The notes under the pieces: model-generated
Told to the model about the DNA's origin: nothing
Database searches by the model: none
Seen by the model: the letters and a program-made list of their open reading frames with translations, nothing else
In this document: positions 45,652 to 53,447 of the stretch, one piece after another
Layout of the letters: each line of letters opens with the position of its first letter
Numbering within the stretch: the first letter of the stretch is position 1
Translations under genes and position numbers: made by a program
NCBI GenBank assembly: GCA_963822695.1
Contig: CAWGJH010000010.1
Location: 1 to 64,000, forward strand
Length of the DNA stretch: 64,000 nucleotides
Direction: 5' to 3'
DNA from: GCA-003244245 sp963822695
GTDB lineage: Bacteria; Actinomycetota; Actinomycetes; Mycobacteriales; Pseudonocardiaceae

Positions 45652-45867
45652 CTACAGATAGCTCTGGACGTGGTCATAAAGGATCTTGAACCGGTGCGCG
45701 CTGACGTCAAGTGCGGCTTGTTCGCTGGGGGAGTGTTCAGGCGGATCGTTCCAGTAGTGGCTGGCGACGAACCGCAGCCGTTGCCCGAGGTGGTACACGC
45801 CATCGGCGCCGGTAGTGGAGAATTCCTCGTGGCCGTCGGTGAGTCCGAGCAGCTTGGTTCGGAGCAC
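45652..45867 (-). CDS. Small protein of unknown function upstream of the HprK-like gene
   Basis: A 71-residue frame from GTG 45867 ends 20 bases before the HprK-like start on the same strand, so they look co-transcribed. The sequence has a normal globular composition (GADGVYHLGQRLRFVASHYW, SAHRFKILYDHVQSYL) and no membrane segment. I recognise no family. It may be a partner or substrate of the kinase, or the C-terminal remnant of a longer gene, since the start is weak. Confidence 0.5.
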   Translation of the reverse strand: MLRTKLLGLTDGHEEFSTTGADGVYHLGQRLRFVASHYWNDPPEHSPSEQAALDVSAHRFKILYDHVQSYL

Positions 45868-46168
45868 TCCGCACCGTCATGGAGCTGGTACCTGTGTCGT
45901 CATGAAGCCGTTCCTATCTTCCCGTGCCGGGGTGTCGTGGCTTTGTTGAGCAGTTCGCACAGCTGCGCCGTCAGCGCCCGCGTGGCCCTGTTGTTTCCTA
46001 GAGATCCTTGGTCGCTAGTGCGACTGCGCTCAAGGCGCCGGGAACGCATCTATGCACCCGGACTTCACACAATTAGGTCACCGCAAACCGGCTATCGGTT
46101 GTTTGCCGACGGTTTCTTGTCAGGCCAATCCGGACATCCCGGAACACGGTTCCCCGTTGGCGCCGATA
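45868..46168. other. Intergenic stretch, nothing recognised
   Basis: About 300 bases of lower-GC sequence between the HprK-like pair and the immunity gene. It probably contains the promoter of the HprK-like pair. No gene or repeat is supported. Confidence 0.45.
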
Positions 46169-46648
46169 TCACTCCTCGGCGAAGGCGTGAGTGGCGCGAC
46201 GGTAGCGCTGGGACAATGCGGCCAGTCGGTGCGGGGGCCACAGGTCAGCCTGTTCGCTCACACTCAGGTCGCCGCCGCGGCGCAGCAGCCAGATATTGTC
46301 GAAGTCCGTCAGCACCGCGTCGCCGGGGATCCGGTACAGCAGGCTGGATACCAGCCGGATCATGTCATCCTCCTGATCGGAGATCTCGCCCTCCTTGTCG
46401 AGGCGGAACGCCACCAACACAGTTGGAGTGAACCCGAGGTCGGTGATCACCGAATTCCATGGCTGGGGTCTGGCCTCAACTACCCGGATCCAGGTGCCGA
46501 GCCCGGTCACCGTTCCCTCGTCGAGTACCTGCTCGGGGGTGACCGATGCGTCGAACGGCCCGATGGTCCGCGCGGCGTCGTGCAACGCGCGGGCGACCTG
46601 CGCCGCGGGCGACGACGTCGCCATGTCAAGAGTGTAGGAAATGGCCAT
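46169..46648 (-). CDS. Probable immunity protein (SitI3-like)
   Basis: Protein of 159 residues starting MAISYTLDMATSSPAAQVAR, with conserved-looking VTGLGTWIRVVEARPQPWNS, FGF-type GFTPTVLVAFRLDKEGEISD and DNIWLLRRGGDLSVSEQADL. It resembles, from memory, actinobacterial proteins annotated as SitI3 family, a group that protects against polymorphic toxins. It starts 24 bases after the toxin stop on the same strand, the standard toxin-immunity layout. The family name is less certain than the immunity role inferred from context. Confidence 0.65.
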   Translation of the reverse strand: MAISYTLDMATSSPAAQVARALHDAARTIGPFDASVTPEQVLDEGTVTGLGTWIRVVEARPQPWNSVITDLGFTPTVLVAFRLDKEGEISDQEDDMIRLVSSLLYRIPGDAVLTDFDNIWLLRRGGDLSVSEQADLWPPHRLAALSQRYRRATHAFAEE

Positions 46649-46671
46649 CTGATAGTCCTCGCTTGGTGAGT

Positions 46672-48168
46672 CTACGGGTAGAGATGAAGTATGTTGCCCT
46701 GCTTGTCGATCGCGATGACCTCCTTGAGCCCCTTGATCGGCCAATCATGCAACTGGGCGCGCATCACGCCCACGTCGACGGGACTGTCAGCCAGGTTGAG
46801 CACGACACGGTCAGCTTGGCCGGTCCCGACCTTCTCCTCTTGGATACGGGTGGCGATGTTGCGGGCGTTGCCGGTCGTGGGCGCGATGTTGTCGAAGATC
46901 TTGCCGTTAATGCGGTAGTTGGGATTCTTGGGGCCGGGGACGGACGGGTTCTGCTCGACGTCGTACCCCGACCTGGCCAGCGTGTTGGCCGACTCGTTCT
47001 CCCGCTGCAGCGAGCGCCGGGTGTCGGCGTTGCCGTGAATGCGGGTCGGACGGCCGCTGGGCTTGGCATTCGGGTCCGGGGGCCGCGTGGGCGGTGTTTC
47101 GGCGCTCAGCTCGTCGCTGATCTTGGTGGCGTCAACGCCTTCCACGTCGGGGGACGGGGTACCGCTCATCGCGGCGTGGATGGCGGGTTCGACGCCTTTG
47201 GCGATCGCGACCGCCCCGCCGGTGATGACGAGCGCTGTCCCGGCAATCGTGGCGACTTCAATGATCGGTGCGGCTAGCGTGCCTTCGGCGTCGACGCTGA
47301 AGAGCTCAAGTGTTTCGACCACGGCGGCGATGATCGCGTCTAGCCCACCATCGGTGAGGATGCTGCCGATGACCAGGACCAGCCCGACGACACCGAGGCT
47401 GTCGACCACCGTCTTGATCTTGTCCTTGATCGCCTGCTGGGTGTCGTCGTTCCAGATGCGGAAGTCGACGAGGCTGTCCGCGACGTCGTCGAGCGCTTGG
47501 GGCAGCCCGGTGAGAATTGACTGTGGCCCCGCGGCTCGCTGCCAGAACTGTTCGAGCTCGTCGATGTCGGCGGAGCTGTTGTTGCCGAGCAGTCCTTGCA
47601 GTCTGGAGTGCAGGCCGGAGGCGAGGTCGCGAATCGCGCTTGCTGCTTTGCGGCACGCCTCGGCGGCTCTGTCCAGCTTTCCGGTGTCTGTGGTGGGAAC
47701 GTATTTTTCTAGGAAGCCGGGCATCCACCAGGGCGCATCGCCGGTCAGGATCGCGAAATCGGTGTTGAACGGCCAGGGGTGAGGCGCGACGGATGACCAG
47801 AGCGGTGGGTTGCTGGTTTGGCCGGGGACGCTGTCCTGGTCGGCGGTCCAGTGGTTGAGGGCGGATACGTCGATGCCCTTGCCGATCGCGCCGAGGAGGT
47901 CGAAGGCGGTATGGAACCCGTCGTTGATGATATTGTCCATGGCAGCGGCCCAGCCATCTTGGTACTGCTGCGCGCCGTCGCACGCACCGGCCGCACCGCT
48001 GGCCGCATTCAGTCCGTTGAGCAGATCCTCGCGGATACGTTCGAGATCATCCTGCGAGTCGACGAACTGCTGAGCCACCGCATGGAAGTCGGTTGGGTAT
48101 AAGTTCACTGGCACCGCAGGGCCACCATCCGGACCGCGCACCACCATCGTCGGAGTGAGTTGAACCAT
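46672..48168 (-). CDS. Type VII-type polymorphic toxin with CdiA-CT-like tRNase domain
   Basis: Protein of 498 residues. The N-terminal 200 residues are helical and WXG/LXG-like (TDFHAVAQQFVDSQDDLERI; YQDGWAAAMDNIINDGFHTA). A hydrophobic glycine-rich stretch at about 262-345 may insert in a membrane, then a Pro-rich linker (ETPPTRPPDPNAKPSGRPTR). The last 115 residues match, from memory, the C-terminal tRNA nuclease of CdiA: ENESANTLARSGYDVEQNPS, NYRINGKIFDNIAPT and MRAQLHDWPIKGLKEVIAID. ATG at 48168 overlaps the WXG100 stop as TGATG. No type VII secretion ATPase is in the window. Confidence 0.78.
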   Translation of the reverse strand: MVQLTPTMVVRGPDGGPAVPVNLYPTDFHAVAQQFVDSQDDLERIREDLLNGLNAASGAAGACDGAQQYQDGWAAAMDNIINDGFHTAFDLLGAIGKGIDVSALNHWTADQDSVPGQTSNPPLWSSVAPHPWPFNTDFAILTGDAPWWMPGFLEKYVPTTDTGKLDRAAEACRKAASAIRDLASGLHSRLQGLLGNNSSADIDELEQFWQRAAGPQSILTGLPQALDDVADSLVDFRIWNDDTQQAIKDKIKTVVDSLGVVGLVLVIGSILTDGGLDAIIAAVVETLELFSVDAEGTLAAPIIEVATIAGTALVITGGAVAIAKGVEPAIHAAMSGTPSPDVEGVDATKISDELSAETPPTRPPDPNAKPSGRPTRIHGNADTRRSLQRENESANTLARSGYDVEQNPSVPGPKNPNYRINGKIFDNIAPTTGNARNIATRIQEEKVGTGQADRVVLNLADSPVDVGVMRAQLHDWPIKGLKEVIAIDKQGNILHLYP

Positions 48169-48458
48169 CACACCCGCCAGATCGCAACATTGGTCCGGAC
48201 CGCCGACGAGTGATTGCGGTGCGCAGTCACGATAAGTTTGTGTAGTTCGGCCAAGTCGAGATTGATGTCTGCCGCTGTTTGCTGCCACAGCTCGTAGACT
48301 TGTCCGAACGCCTCAGCGGCTGCACCCGTCTACTGCTGGGTCATCGGCAGGATCTTGTCGTGCAACATCGACCGCAGGTCGTCGATTTCGCGCACGACCC
48401 TGCGCATCTCGGACTCGGCGCCCTCCAACACGGCGAAGTCCACTACCAGCTTGTCCAC
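48168..48458 (-). pseudogene. WXG100 (ESAT-6-like) protein with amber codon at the signature Trp
   Basis: GTG at 48458 opens KLVVDFAVLEGAESEMRRVV and RSMLHDKILPMTQQ, then TAG at 48330-48332, then in the same frame TGAAAEAFGQVYELWQQTAA and DINLDLAELHKLIVTAHRNH to TGA at 48168-48170. The length (96 residues), the helix-turn-helix hairpin and the position of the turn (codon 43) are those of WXG100 proteins. The family motif W-x-G would be WTG here, so the stop replaces exactly the tryptophan codon (TGG to TAG). The gene ends by overlapping the toxin ATG, so it was the secretion partner. Confidence 0.8.
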
Positions 48459-48579
48459 CCACCCTCACCCCTCAACCGAAGTTAAGGATCCACACAGACA
48501 AAAGGCGGATCGCAGAAACTTAATACAAGCTGGCGACGAAACCACTCGGTTGAGCCGTGTCCGGCAGATCAAAGGACGG

Positions 48580-48960
48580 GGTCGCGGAGCCAGATCATGA
48601 TCGCGGTGACGTCGCGGTGCCATGGCCCCTCGCCGTGGCCTGACCGCACGGCACCGCACGAGCGGGGTTGCGGCGTCGATGACGCCGCACTTGCCGCGCC
48701 GTTGAGAGCTGGCCTTGTCGGGCTGGTTGACCTCAATCACCTCTACCTGCGTGGCCCGCAGATGAGAGCAACACTCCGGAGGAGCCGGTGCGCTCCACCC
48801 CGGCCCGCCGCAACACTCCAAACGGATGCCCAGGCCAGCAACTGCTGATACTCTGCTGCGGTCTTCGGGAAGCTGGCGGTGTCAGAAGCACATCCAGCAT
48901 GCTATCGCCGCTGCGACGTGGAGATCTTTGTGCGTGTCCACGCTGAGAATGAGACGCAGA
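48580..48960 (-). mobile_element. IS110-family transposase remnant (5' part)
   Basis: In shifted minus-strand frames the order is SVDTHKDLHVAAA (IS110 start), FGVLRRAGVERTGSSG (the family's GVExTGSYG), then ATQVEVIEVNQPDKASSQRR and GKCGVIDAA (the GKSDAIDAE region). The sequence then degenerates. Only about 350 bases survive, with frameshifts. It is distinct from the copy at 3111, which is nearly full length. Confidence 0.7.
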
Positions 48961-49290
48961 TCGATACGGATCAGCCCGCCATGCCCGAGACGGTAAGTGC
49001 GGAGCTGGCCGAGATCGCCGGTGAGATGCGGGAAAGACCGCCAGCCGTGCTGGCCCGGACCGGGCTGCGGGGGTGATGGCCGCGATCATGACCGAGGACG
49101 TCACCGTGCATGTGGCACGCGAGTTGGGAATGCTGGCAAGAGCCCCTCGCTCGCCTCGGTCTACCGTGCCCTGGCTGAAGCCGACACGCTGGCCAAGACC
49201 AACTGACCCGGCCTGTGGAGGGTCCGTCAGGCTGGAACTTCGTGGCGTACCTTCCAAGTAGAGGTCAGCGCAAAAGAAGGTTTTGGTGAT
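48961..49290. other. Intergenic stretch, nothing recognised
   Basis: About 330 bases between the IS110 remnant and the XRE remnant. Small frames occur but carry no family signal. Probably the promoter region of the downstream regulator gene. Confidence 0.4.
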
Positions 49291-49291
49291 C

Positions 49292-49790
49292 ATGGCTCGG
49301 TGGAGTGACTACACGACTGGCGAGCGCATCAAGATCTTGCGTGGGTCGGGGATGACCCAGGAGGGTCTGGCTGAAGCCTCCGGTCTGTCGGTGGCCATGA
49401 TCCGCAAGGCCGAGCGGGACTTGGGGGCGTGGGGTTGCCGTCGCTGCTGCGCATCTCCGCGCTCTGCACGCTGATGTCTCGGTGATTCTCGGTCAGCAGG
49501 AGCCGCGCCGGGCTGTGCACCGTGATGATCGGGCGATGTTGCGTGAGTTGTCCCGCGCTGTCCACGACACTGCCACGGGCGTCGGTACGGATGAGGAACC
49601 GCCGTCCGGTCCGGAACTGGTATCCGGTTTGGCGGCCGGGTGGGACCGGTACCGTGCTGGAAAGTTCGCCGTCGCTGGTGGCTTGGTCGCCATCGTCGTG
49701 CGGCAGGCCGCCGCTTCGTGGCGGGCAGCATGCGTGACCACACACCCCCCGAACTCGACCCGATCAGCGGGACGGGTTGGTAACGCCCAC
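49292..49790 (+). pseudogene. XRE-family regulator, frameshifted and truncated
   Basis: The frame from ATG 49292 gives MARWSDYTTGERIKILRGSG, then a helix-turn-helix MTQEGLAEASGLSVAMIRKA. After RDLG the register changes; GVGLPSLLRISA and HADVSVILGQQEPRRAVHRD continue in other frames, and a further frame runs to about 49790 with LAAGWDRYRAGKFAVAGGLV. Relatives are several hundred residues long, so the C-terminal part also seems deleted. It precedes the unknown gene at 49817 by about 30 bases. Confidence 0.6.
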
Positions 49791-49816
49791 AACCGCCCAC
49801 GAAAGGAAAAGGAAGC

Positions 49817-50239
49817 ATGAGCGTCCTTGAGTCCACCGAAGGCCTGGTGACCCGGGTGCGGGTCCTGGTCGGCTCCGACGTCGACCCGGTCCGCCTCGCC
49901 GGGAAGGTTCCCATCGCCAAGAGCGACTGCTCGTACTACTGCCCCGACGCGGTTACCGCCGAGCGGTGCATCAAGGCCCTGCGCGAGTACGACGAGCGCC
50001 TGCGCTCCCGCCCCGAGGAGCAGATGCTCTGGGACTGGGAATGCACCTACTTGGAAGCCGAGCCGGGCAACCCCAACGGCGGCGGCACCGTCATCCTCGG
50101 CGTCGCCTGGTTCGACCAGGCGTTCTTCGATGACCGGCGCGACGCCTGGTTCGGCGCCATGCACACCCGCATCTACCAGACGCTGGGCATCCCGCTGGAC
50201 AACATCACAGTCACCCACTGGGCAGCCCTCACCAGCTGA
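49817..50239 (+). CDS. Conserved protein of unknown function
   Basis: Protein of 140 residues from ATG 49817, preceded by AAAGGAAAAGGAAG, a strong ribosome-binding site. It has no signal peptide or membrane segment, is acidic, and contains KSDCSYYCPDAVTAERCIKA and ILGVAWFDQAFFDDRRDAW. No family is recognised. The ending NITVTHWAALTS is hydrophobic and probably a final strand. It lies between a broken XRE regulator and a protein kinase gene on the same strand, so the three may be one accessory unit. Confidence 0.7.
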   Translation: MSVLESTEGLVTRVRVLVGSDVDPVRLAGKVPIAKSDCSYYCPDAVTAERCIKALREYDERLRSRPEEQMLWDWECTYLEAEPGNPNGGGTVILGVAWFDQAFFDDRRDAWFGAMHTRIYQTLGIPLDNITVTHWAALTS

Positions 50240-50400
50240 CCCCCGAACGCCCTTCCGACCTGCGACCCTCACCCAGCCCTGGGCCGGGGTCGCAGGTAGC
50301 CGTCCCCAGTCCAACCGTAGCTCTCCACCGGCTCCGCTGCGTCACACTGTTCACGCTGGCCTCGCTCGGGCCGCAGTGTCGCTGTGGCGAAGGGGGCGTC

Positions 50401-51192
50401 GTGGATCGGATCATCACTCGTCTCGGACTGGCCGACGATGAGCCCACAGTCCTGCACAACCGGCGAGGCACCACCGTCTACAAAATCAACAATATCGCAT
50501 TGAAGATCACCAGTGGTCTCATGGCGGCCCGTGAAGGCGAGATCTTGCACCTGCTCGGCACCGAGTTCTACCGCGACCACGGATGGGACGAGGAGCGATC
50601 CTGGCTGATACTGCGGTGGATTGATGGCACCGGCCTGTGGACCGAGTTGGAGCGGGCTCACCGAGGTGACGACAGCGCCACGATCAAGGGGCGCATGCTC
50701 GCCCTGGCGGGCGGGGCGGCACAGGAACTGGCGAAACTCCACGCGGCTGGCTGGGCACACGGCGACCTGCAACCCGACCACGTCATCCTCGAGGGCGAAG
50801 TCATGCAGATCATCGACCTGGCCTGCGCCCAAGGACCCGCCGATGTGCCGTTCTACGTCCATCGTGGCGGGCTCGCACACACCACCGCCCCCGAGGTCGC
50901 CGAACTCATCCTCAACTCTGAAGAACACATCACGCTCACTGCCCAAGCCGACATCTGGTCCCTGGGGGCGTCATTGTGGTGGGCTTGGACCCATACGACA
51001 CCTATCACCTACACCGACCCCGCAGCGGGCCGTATAGCGCAACTCAAAGACATCGCCGCCGCAGGTCGTCTCGATCCCAACGCTGCCCGGCCGTGGCCGT
51101 TCAAGGAATTCGAGGAGGCCGTCATGGCCTGCATGGCAACAGACCCCCGCGACCGCCCAACTGCCGAACACGTCGCCACCGCGCTGCGCTGA
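50401..51192 (+). CDS. Atypical serine/threonine protein kinase
   Basis: Protein of 263 residues with a kinase fold and no membrane anchor. The likely ATP lysine is in KINNIALKITSG (Lys about 35), the alpha-C glutamate in AREGEILHLL, and the catalytic loop is AHGDLQPDHVILEG. The usual RD is GD, and the usual asparagine is histidine. The metal motif DFG is DLA in QIIDLACAQG. APE is conserved (TAPEVAEL), as is the C-lobe DIWSLGASLW. The glycine loop is poor. Activity is uncertain. GTG at 50401 lies 160 bases after the unknown gene. Confidence 0.8.
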   Translation: MDRIITRLGLADDEPTVLHNRRGTTVYKINNIALKITSGLMAAREGEILHLLGTEFYRDHGWDEERSWLILRWIDGTGLWTELERAHRGDDSATIKGRMLALAGGAAQELAKLHAAGWAHGDLQPDHVILEGEVMQIIDLACAQGPADVPFYVHRGGLAHTTAPEVAELILNSEEHITLTAQADIWSLGASLWWAWTHTTPITYTDPAAGRIAQLKDIAAAGRLDPNAARPWPFKEFEEAVMACMATDPRDRPTAEHVATALR

Positions 51193-51289
51193 GCTGCCGC
51201 ATACACTTGCGGCGCTGGATCGCTGGCCCGCTCGGCGTGCCTGCTGGACGTCACCGATGTCGGTGCCTACCGTCGCCCAGGACACAGAG

Positions 51290-51440
51290 CTGACATAACT
51301 CTAATCCTCCAGATGAGGTTGAGGGTTCTGCCACGCCGAGGGGAGCATGAGTTGTCCGGACGTCGGCGGGGTGCTGGCAGCGATGAGGAAGGCCGCACTG
51401 TGGTGGATCACGCAGGGATGAATAGCGAAGGTGCAAGCGG
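51290..51440 (+). promoter_or_regulatory. ftsZ upstream region
   Basis: Before ftsZ lies GACATAACTCTAATCCTCC, then CCTC-CAGAT-GAGG at 51306-51318 (a short inverted repeat) and GAGGGTTCTG. A CATAACTCTAA-type block followed by GAGG repeats is, from memory, usual ahead of ftsZ in this order. Its survival suggests the island was inserted upstream of it and that ftsZ keeps its own promoter. Confidence 0.45.
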
Positions 51441-52721
51441 ATGACGCCCCCGCACAACTACCTTGCCGTGATCAAGGTCGCCGGAATCGGCGGCGGCGGC
51501 GTCAATGCGGTCAACCGCATGATCGAGGTCGGGCTCAGCGGTGTCGAGTTCATCGCGGTGAACACCGATGCCCAGGCGCTGCTGATGTCCGACGCCGACG
51601 TCAAGCTCGATATTGGGCGGGAGCTCACTCGCGGTCTCGGCGCTGGGGCGAACCCGGAGGTCGGCCGCAAGGCCGCCGAGGACCACCGCGAGGAGATCGA
51701 GGAGGTTCTCAAAGGGGCTGACATGGTGTTCGTCACCGCCGGTGAGGGCGGTGGGACCGGCACCGGCGGCGCTCCAGTGGTGGCCAACATCGCTCGCAAG
51801 CTGGGTGCGTTGACCATTGGCGTGGTCACCAGGCCGTTCACCTTCGAGGGTAAGCGGCGAGCCGGTCAGGCCGAGGACGGCATCGCCGAGTTGCGAAACG
51901 AGTGCGACACCCTGATCGTCATCCCCAATGATCGACTGCTGCAGCTCGGCGACGTCAACGTGAGCCTGATGGATGCTTTCCGCTCCGCGGACGAGGTGCT
52001 GCTCTCTGGCGTCCAGGGCATCACCGACCTCATCACCACCCCTGGTCTGATCAACCTGGACTTCGCCGACGTGAAAAGCGTCATGTCCGGTGCAGGTAGT
52101 GCACTGATGGGTATCGGGTCGGCCCGAGGGGAGGGCAGGTCGGTGCAGGCCGCCGCGAAGGCCATCAACTCGCCGTTGTTGGAAGCGTCGATGGAGGGGG
52201 CTCACGGTGTCCTGCTGTCCATTGCCGGCGGCTCGGATCTTGGTTTGTTCGAGATCAACGAGGCCGCTTCGCTGGTGCAGGAGTCCGCACATCCCGAGGC
52301 CAACATCATCTTTGGCACGGTGATCGACGACTCGCTGGGTGACGAGGTGCGAATCACGGTGATAGCCGCTGGTTTCGACTCCGGTGTGCCGTCCCACAAG
52401 AAGCTGGACCCAACCCCGGTGGCCGCGCGAACGGTGGCCAGGGGACAGGCCGGACAGGTTGGCCAGGCCGGCCGGCCGCCGCCTCAGTCTGCGTCTCCTG
52501 CGGCTCGGTCCGCTACGGCTGGATCCATCGCAGCGGTGCCCCCCTCAGCGGTGTCTCCCACATCTGGGTCTTCGGTCGCGGCCCCGGCCCGTCAGACACC
52601 GCCCAATCAGGCCACCTGGCCGCCTCCCGCCGGCGGGCGGAAGCCGGGTCGGGCGGTACCCGTCACCGACGACTTCGACGATGATGACGAGGTGGACGTT
52701 CCGCCGTTCATGAAGCGGTGA
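51441..52721 (+). CDS. ftsZ: Cell division GTPase FtsZ
   Basis: Tubulin-like GTPase of 426 residues that forms the Z ring. The tubulin signature GEGGGTGTGGAPVVA, the N-terminal IKVAGIGGGGVNAVNRM and T7-loop region NLDFADVKSVMSGAGSALMG are intact. A long Ala/Pro/Gln-rich linker (about 320-405) leads to the C-terminal partner peptide DVPPFMKR, which binds SepF and other partners. ATG at 51441. Its stop overlaps the pgeF start (GTGA). It is separated from ftsQ by 6.9 kb of accessory DNA. Confidence 0.97.
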   Translation: MTPPHNYLAVIKVAGIGGGGVNAVNRMIEVGLSGVEFIAVNTDAQALLMSDADVKLDIGRELTRGLGAGANPEVGRKAAEDHREEIEEVLKGADMVFVTAGEGGGTGTGGAPVVANIARKLGALTIGVVTRPFTFEGKRRAGQAEDGIAELRNECDTLIVIPNDRLLQLGDVNVSLMDAFRSADEVLLSGVQGITDLITTPGLINLDFADVKSVMSGAGSALMGIGSARGEGRSVQAAAKAINSPLLEASMEGAHGVLLSIAGGSDLGLFEINEAASLVQESAHPEANIIFGTVIDDSLGDEVRITVIAAGFDSGVPSHKKLDPTPVAARTVARGQAGQVGQAGRPPPQSASPAARSATAGSIAAVPPSAVSPTSGSSVAAPARQTPPNQATWPPPAGGRKPGRAVPVTDDFDDDDEVDVPPFMKR

Positions 52722-53431
52722 GCACCATCAGCATCCGGCGGGTGGTCACCACTCGGCATGGCGGGGCATCAGTGCCGCCGTATGCCTCATTCAACTTAGG
52801 CGGGCACGTCGGCGACTGTCCCGAGGCGGTGGCTGCCAACCGAGAACGACTTGCCACCGGTATCGGGCTGCCCACGCAGCGCCTGGTCTGGATGGAGCAG
52901 GTGCACAGCCGCACCGTCACCGTGATCGACGGTCCGCGGCTGCAGCCGGTGCCGGCCAGCGATGCGTTGGTCACCGCTGAGCCCCGGCTCGCGGTGGCAG
53001 CGCTGGTCGCCGACTGCGTGCCGGTGCTGCTCGCTGACCCCGCCCGAAAGGTTGTCGCCGCCGTGCACGCGGGGCGGGTGGGGGCCCGGGCCGGGGTGCT
53101 GCCCGCTGCGCTGGAGGCGATGCTGCGGCTCGGCGCGCGCATCGAGGGAGTGGAGGTGTTGCTCGGTCCGTCGGCGTGTGGGCAGTGCTACGAGGTACCC
53201 GACCAGATGCAGGTCGAGGTGGAGGCCCGCTTGCCAGGCAGCGCTTGCCGCACTCGCCGGGGCACTGCGGGTCTGGACCTGCGGGCCGGGCTGTGGCGGC
53301 AGCTTGCTGCCGCTGGCGTGGCCCGGATCGGCGTTGACCCGCGGTGCACGATCGAGGACCCCGCGCTGTACAGCTACCGCCGCGATGGAGTCACTGGCCG
53401 GCTTGCGGCACTAATCTGGATCGAGGAGTGA
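52718..53431 (+). CDS. pgeF: Peptidoglycan editing factor PgeF (purine nucleoside phosphorylase/laccase-domain)
   Basis: Protein of 237 residues of the YfiH/PgeF family, which removes wrongly incorporated residues from UDP-MurNAc precursors and has phosphorylase or multicopper-like activity in vitro. Metal-site features are MEQVHSRTV (His), VADCVPVLLADP (Cys) and AAVHAGRVGARAG (His), with a final GPSACGQCYEV. GTG at 52718 overlaps ftsZ. Position after ftsZ and before yggS is the standard actinobacterial order. Confidence 0.93.
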   Translation: MSTISIRRVVTTRHGGASVPPYASFNLGGHVGDCPEAVAANRERLATGIGLPTQRLVWMEQVHSRTVTVIDGPRLQPVPASDALVTAEPRLAVAALVADCVPVLLADPARKVVAAVHAGRVGARAGVLPAALEAMLRLGARIEGVEVLLGPSACGQCYEVPDQMQVEVEARLPGSACRTRRGTAGLDLRAGLWRQLAAAGVARIGVDPRCTIEDPALYSYRRDGVTGRLAALIWIEE

Positions 53432-53447
53432 CGGTCTGGATCGAGGA

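Noticed and set aside
48169..48288. Longer N-terminus for the polymorphic toxin from 48288
   Set aside because: This part overlaps the WXG100 coding sequence in another frame; ATG 48168 gives the family-like start and a TGATG coupling.
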